Shown here: in pieces, positions 63,050 to 64,000 of the stretch
Layout: each line of letters opens with the position of its first letter
Numbering within the stretch: the stretch's first letter is position 1
DNA from: Mariniphaga sp.
GTDB lineage: Bacteria; Bacteroidota; Bacteroidia; Bacteroidales; Prolixibacteraceae
Assembly: GCA_028702595.1 (NCBI GenBank)
Contig: JAQVON010000009.1
Location: 19,878-83,877 of the forward strand
Direction: 5' to 3'
DNA: 64,000 nt
Notes under the pieces: model-generated
Databases searched by the model: none
What the model saw: only the letters and a program-made list of their open reading frames with translations
Told to the model about the DNA's origin: nothing
Made by a program: the position numbers and the translations under genes

Positions 63050-64000
63050 TTAATTTTTTTCAATGATAGCTGCCCAGCCTCCACCGGGAGCCATTTCAAT
63101 TTTTATTTTAGAAGAGCGAGTTACGCTGTTTTTTTCCAGTTTAAAATCTGCGGCATGCTTATCGGCATTAACGCCGTCCTTCCAAACCCTCATGGTGTGT
63201 CTCCCATTTCCAAGAAAACTAAGGTCGAGATCAAAAGTACGAGGCGACCAGTCGGTCATACCCCCTACATACCATGTATCCCCAAAACGACGGGCAATGA
63301 TGATATAATCACCTACTTTTGCTTCCAATACGCGGGTTTCGTCCCATACTGTCGGTACATCCTTTAGTAATTCCATACACTCAGGCTCCCGGTAATAGTT
63401 GGAAGGATTGTCGGCAAGCATTTGCAGAGGGCTTTCATACACAACATACATAGCCAGCTGATGACAACGGGTTCCAAGCGCCATAGGAGCATCAAAAATA
63501 TCCTTAAAGTTCTTCTTATTCGCATTGAGCATGGCACCCGGCGTGTAATCCATAGCTCCTGCAACCATACGTATGAATGGCAGAATAACGTTATGTTCCG
63601 GGTCGGGATCATCAGACCATTTACTATTTTCTAAACCCTTAACTCCTTCATAACTAATAACATTAGGGTATTTTCTATCTAACCCGGCTGGTTTATAAGC
63701 TCCATGGTAATCGACCAGCAAATGCCGTTGGGCACACTCGCGGGCAATCTTCTCATAAAAATTGACCATCCACTGATCATCACGCTGCATAAAGTCAATT
63801 TTTATTCCTTTTACACCCCATGCTTCAAACTGGTCAAGTGCTTTTTCAAGCTGATCATCGAGTGCTTTCCAAACTACCCATAAGATAATGCCAACGTTTC
63901 TATCTTTCCCGTAATTCACCAACTCCTGAGCATCGATTTCATCTTTTACTTTCATAATATCTTCCAGGTGATACCACCCTTCATCAAGAATGATATATTC
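63050..64000 (-). CDS. GH97-family glycoside hydrolase, C-terminal part
   Basis: Partial: the frame is open through base 64000, 15 codons beyond the ORF-track start (reading EYIILDEGWYHLEDI). The visible segments, VGIILWVVWKALDDQ, WGVKGIKIDFMQRDDQWMVNFYE, DYHGAYKPAGLDRKYPNVISYEGVKGLE and the C-terminal beta-sandwich ending PGGGWAAIIEKN, match GH97, a calcium-dependent alpha-glucosidase/alpha-galactosidase family frequent in Bacteroidota. The acidic residues in KIDFMQRDD and YEGVKGLE would be part of its active site. Subfamily (inverting or retaining) cannot be settled from this part. Confidence 0.9.
   Translation of the reverse strand, partial: EYIILDEGWYHLEDIMKVKDEIDAQELVNYGKDRNVGIILWVVWKALDDQLEKALDQFEAWGVKGIKIDFMQRDDQWMVNFYEKIARECAQRHLLVDYHGAYKPAGLDRKYPNVISYEGVKGLENSKWSDDPDPEHNVILPFIRMVAGAMDYTPGAMLNANKKNFKDIFDAPMALGTRCHQLAMYVVYESPLQMLADNPSNYYREPECMELLKDVPTVWDETRVLEAKVGDYIIIARRFGDTWYVGGMTDWSPRTFDLDLSFLGNGRHTMRVWKDGVNADKHAADFKLEKNSVTRSSKIKIEMAPGGGWAAIIEKN

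Noticed and set aside
1-64000. tRNA, rRNA or CRISPR array
   Set aside because: No cloverleaf-like sequence with a TTCGA-type arm, no rRNA segment and no regularly spaced direct repeats were seen by eye; a tRNAscan and CRISPR search would settle it.

Overview
The window reads as a chromosomal segment of a Bacteroidota bacterium, most likely a Bacteroidales/Marinilabiliales-type carbohydrate degrader. Supporting signs are the gene families (GH95, GH97, GH116, a DUF4270-type lipoprotein beside a short glycogen synthase-like gene and panC/panD), signal peptides and lipoboxes of Bacteroidota style, weak or absent Shine-Dalgarno sequences, and several TAnnTTTG-type -7 promoter boxes. The species cannot be named from the sequence. 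No rRNA, tRNA, CRISPR array, transposase or phage gene was seen.

Layout. 1-6236: alpha-glucan (glycogen) block on the + strand: end of a debranching enzyme, GT4 glycosyltransferase, GH57 protein lacking the expected acid/base Asp, and glycogen phosphorylase. 6227-9973: cupin regulator, acyl-CoA synthetase, pyrH, frr and a clear terminator. 10014-14454: ATP-grasp protein, collagen-motif lipoprotein, retropepsin-like protein and malate dehydrogenase, with the first two copies of a 160-bp mobile repeat. 14594-21182: secreted carbohydrate-degrading set (clan GH-A-like hydrolase, ChbG/YdjC deacetylase, SGNH esterase, GH116) without a SusC/SusD pair. 21209-22717: folate genes (SDR, folB, folK). 22758-29735: repeat copy 3 with a second element nested in it, a HAD phosphatase, a membrane-anchored transcription factor, a NapC-type cytochrome/FGE fusion and a Tat-exported oxidoreductase. 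29748-38000: lipid-linked sugar GT2 and a GT39-like protein with TPRs, dusB, mntP, DUF4270 lipoprotein, degenerate glycogen synthase domain; then panC and panD.

39101-54616 is the most unusual part: a 15.5-kb minus-strand operon that combines two transport systems. Reading from its 5' end it encodes an ABC ATPase, an ABC-2 permease fused to a degenerate M1-peptidase-like domain and a golvesin-like C-terminal domain, a TolC-type outer membrane factor, a lipoprotein periplasmic adaptor, an RND permease, a second RND permease fused in one 1573-residue chain to an ABC ATPase, and a small ABC-2-type permease. In the RND-ABC fusion, the nucleotide-binding domain appears to be interrupted after its first beta-strand/A-loop by about 180 residues with four likely membrane helices. 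The genes are spaced 1-93 bp apart, so a single tripartite exporter powered by both proton-motive force and ATP is plausible (inference).

54811-64000: outer-membrane-type protein, pheS with terminator-like leader hairpins, HAD phosphatase, GH95 fucosidase, repeat copy 4, cyclophilin, GNAT, an acyl-carrier-like protein lacking the modified serine, MscS channel, terminator, and the C-terminal part of a GH97 enzyme running off the window.

The four 160-bp repeats have inverted gagactgttt-type ends, a perfect central hairpin and 3-bp TTA/TAA target duplications, so they look like non-autonomous transposable elements (MITEs).
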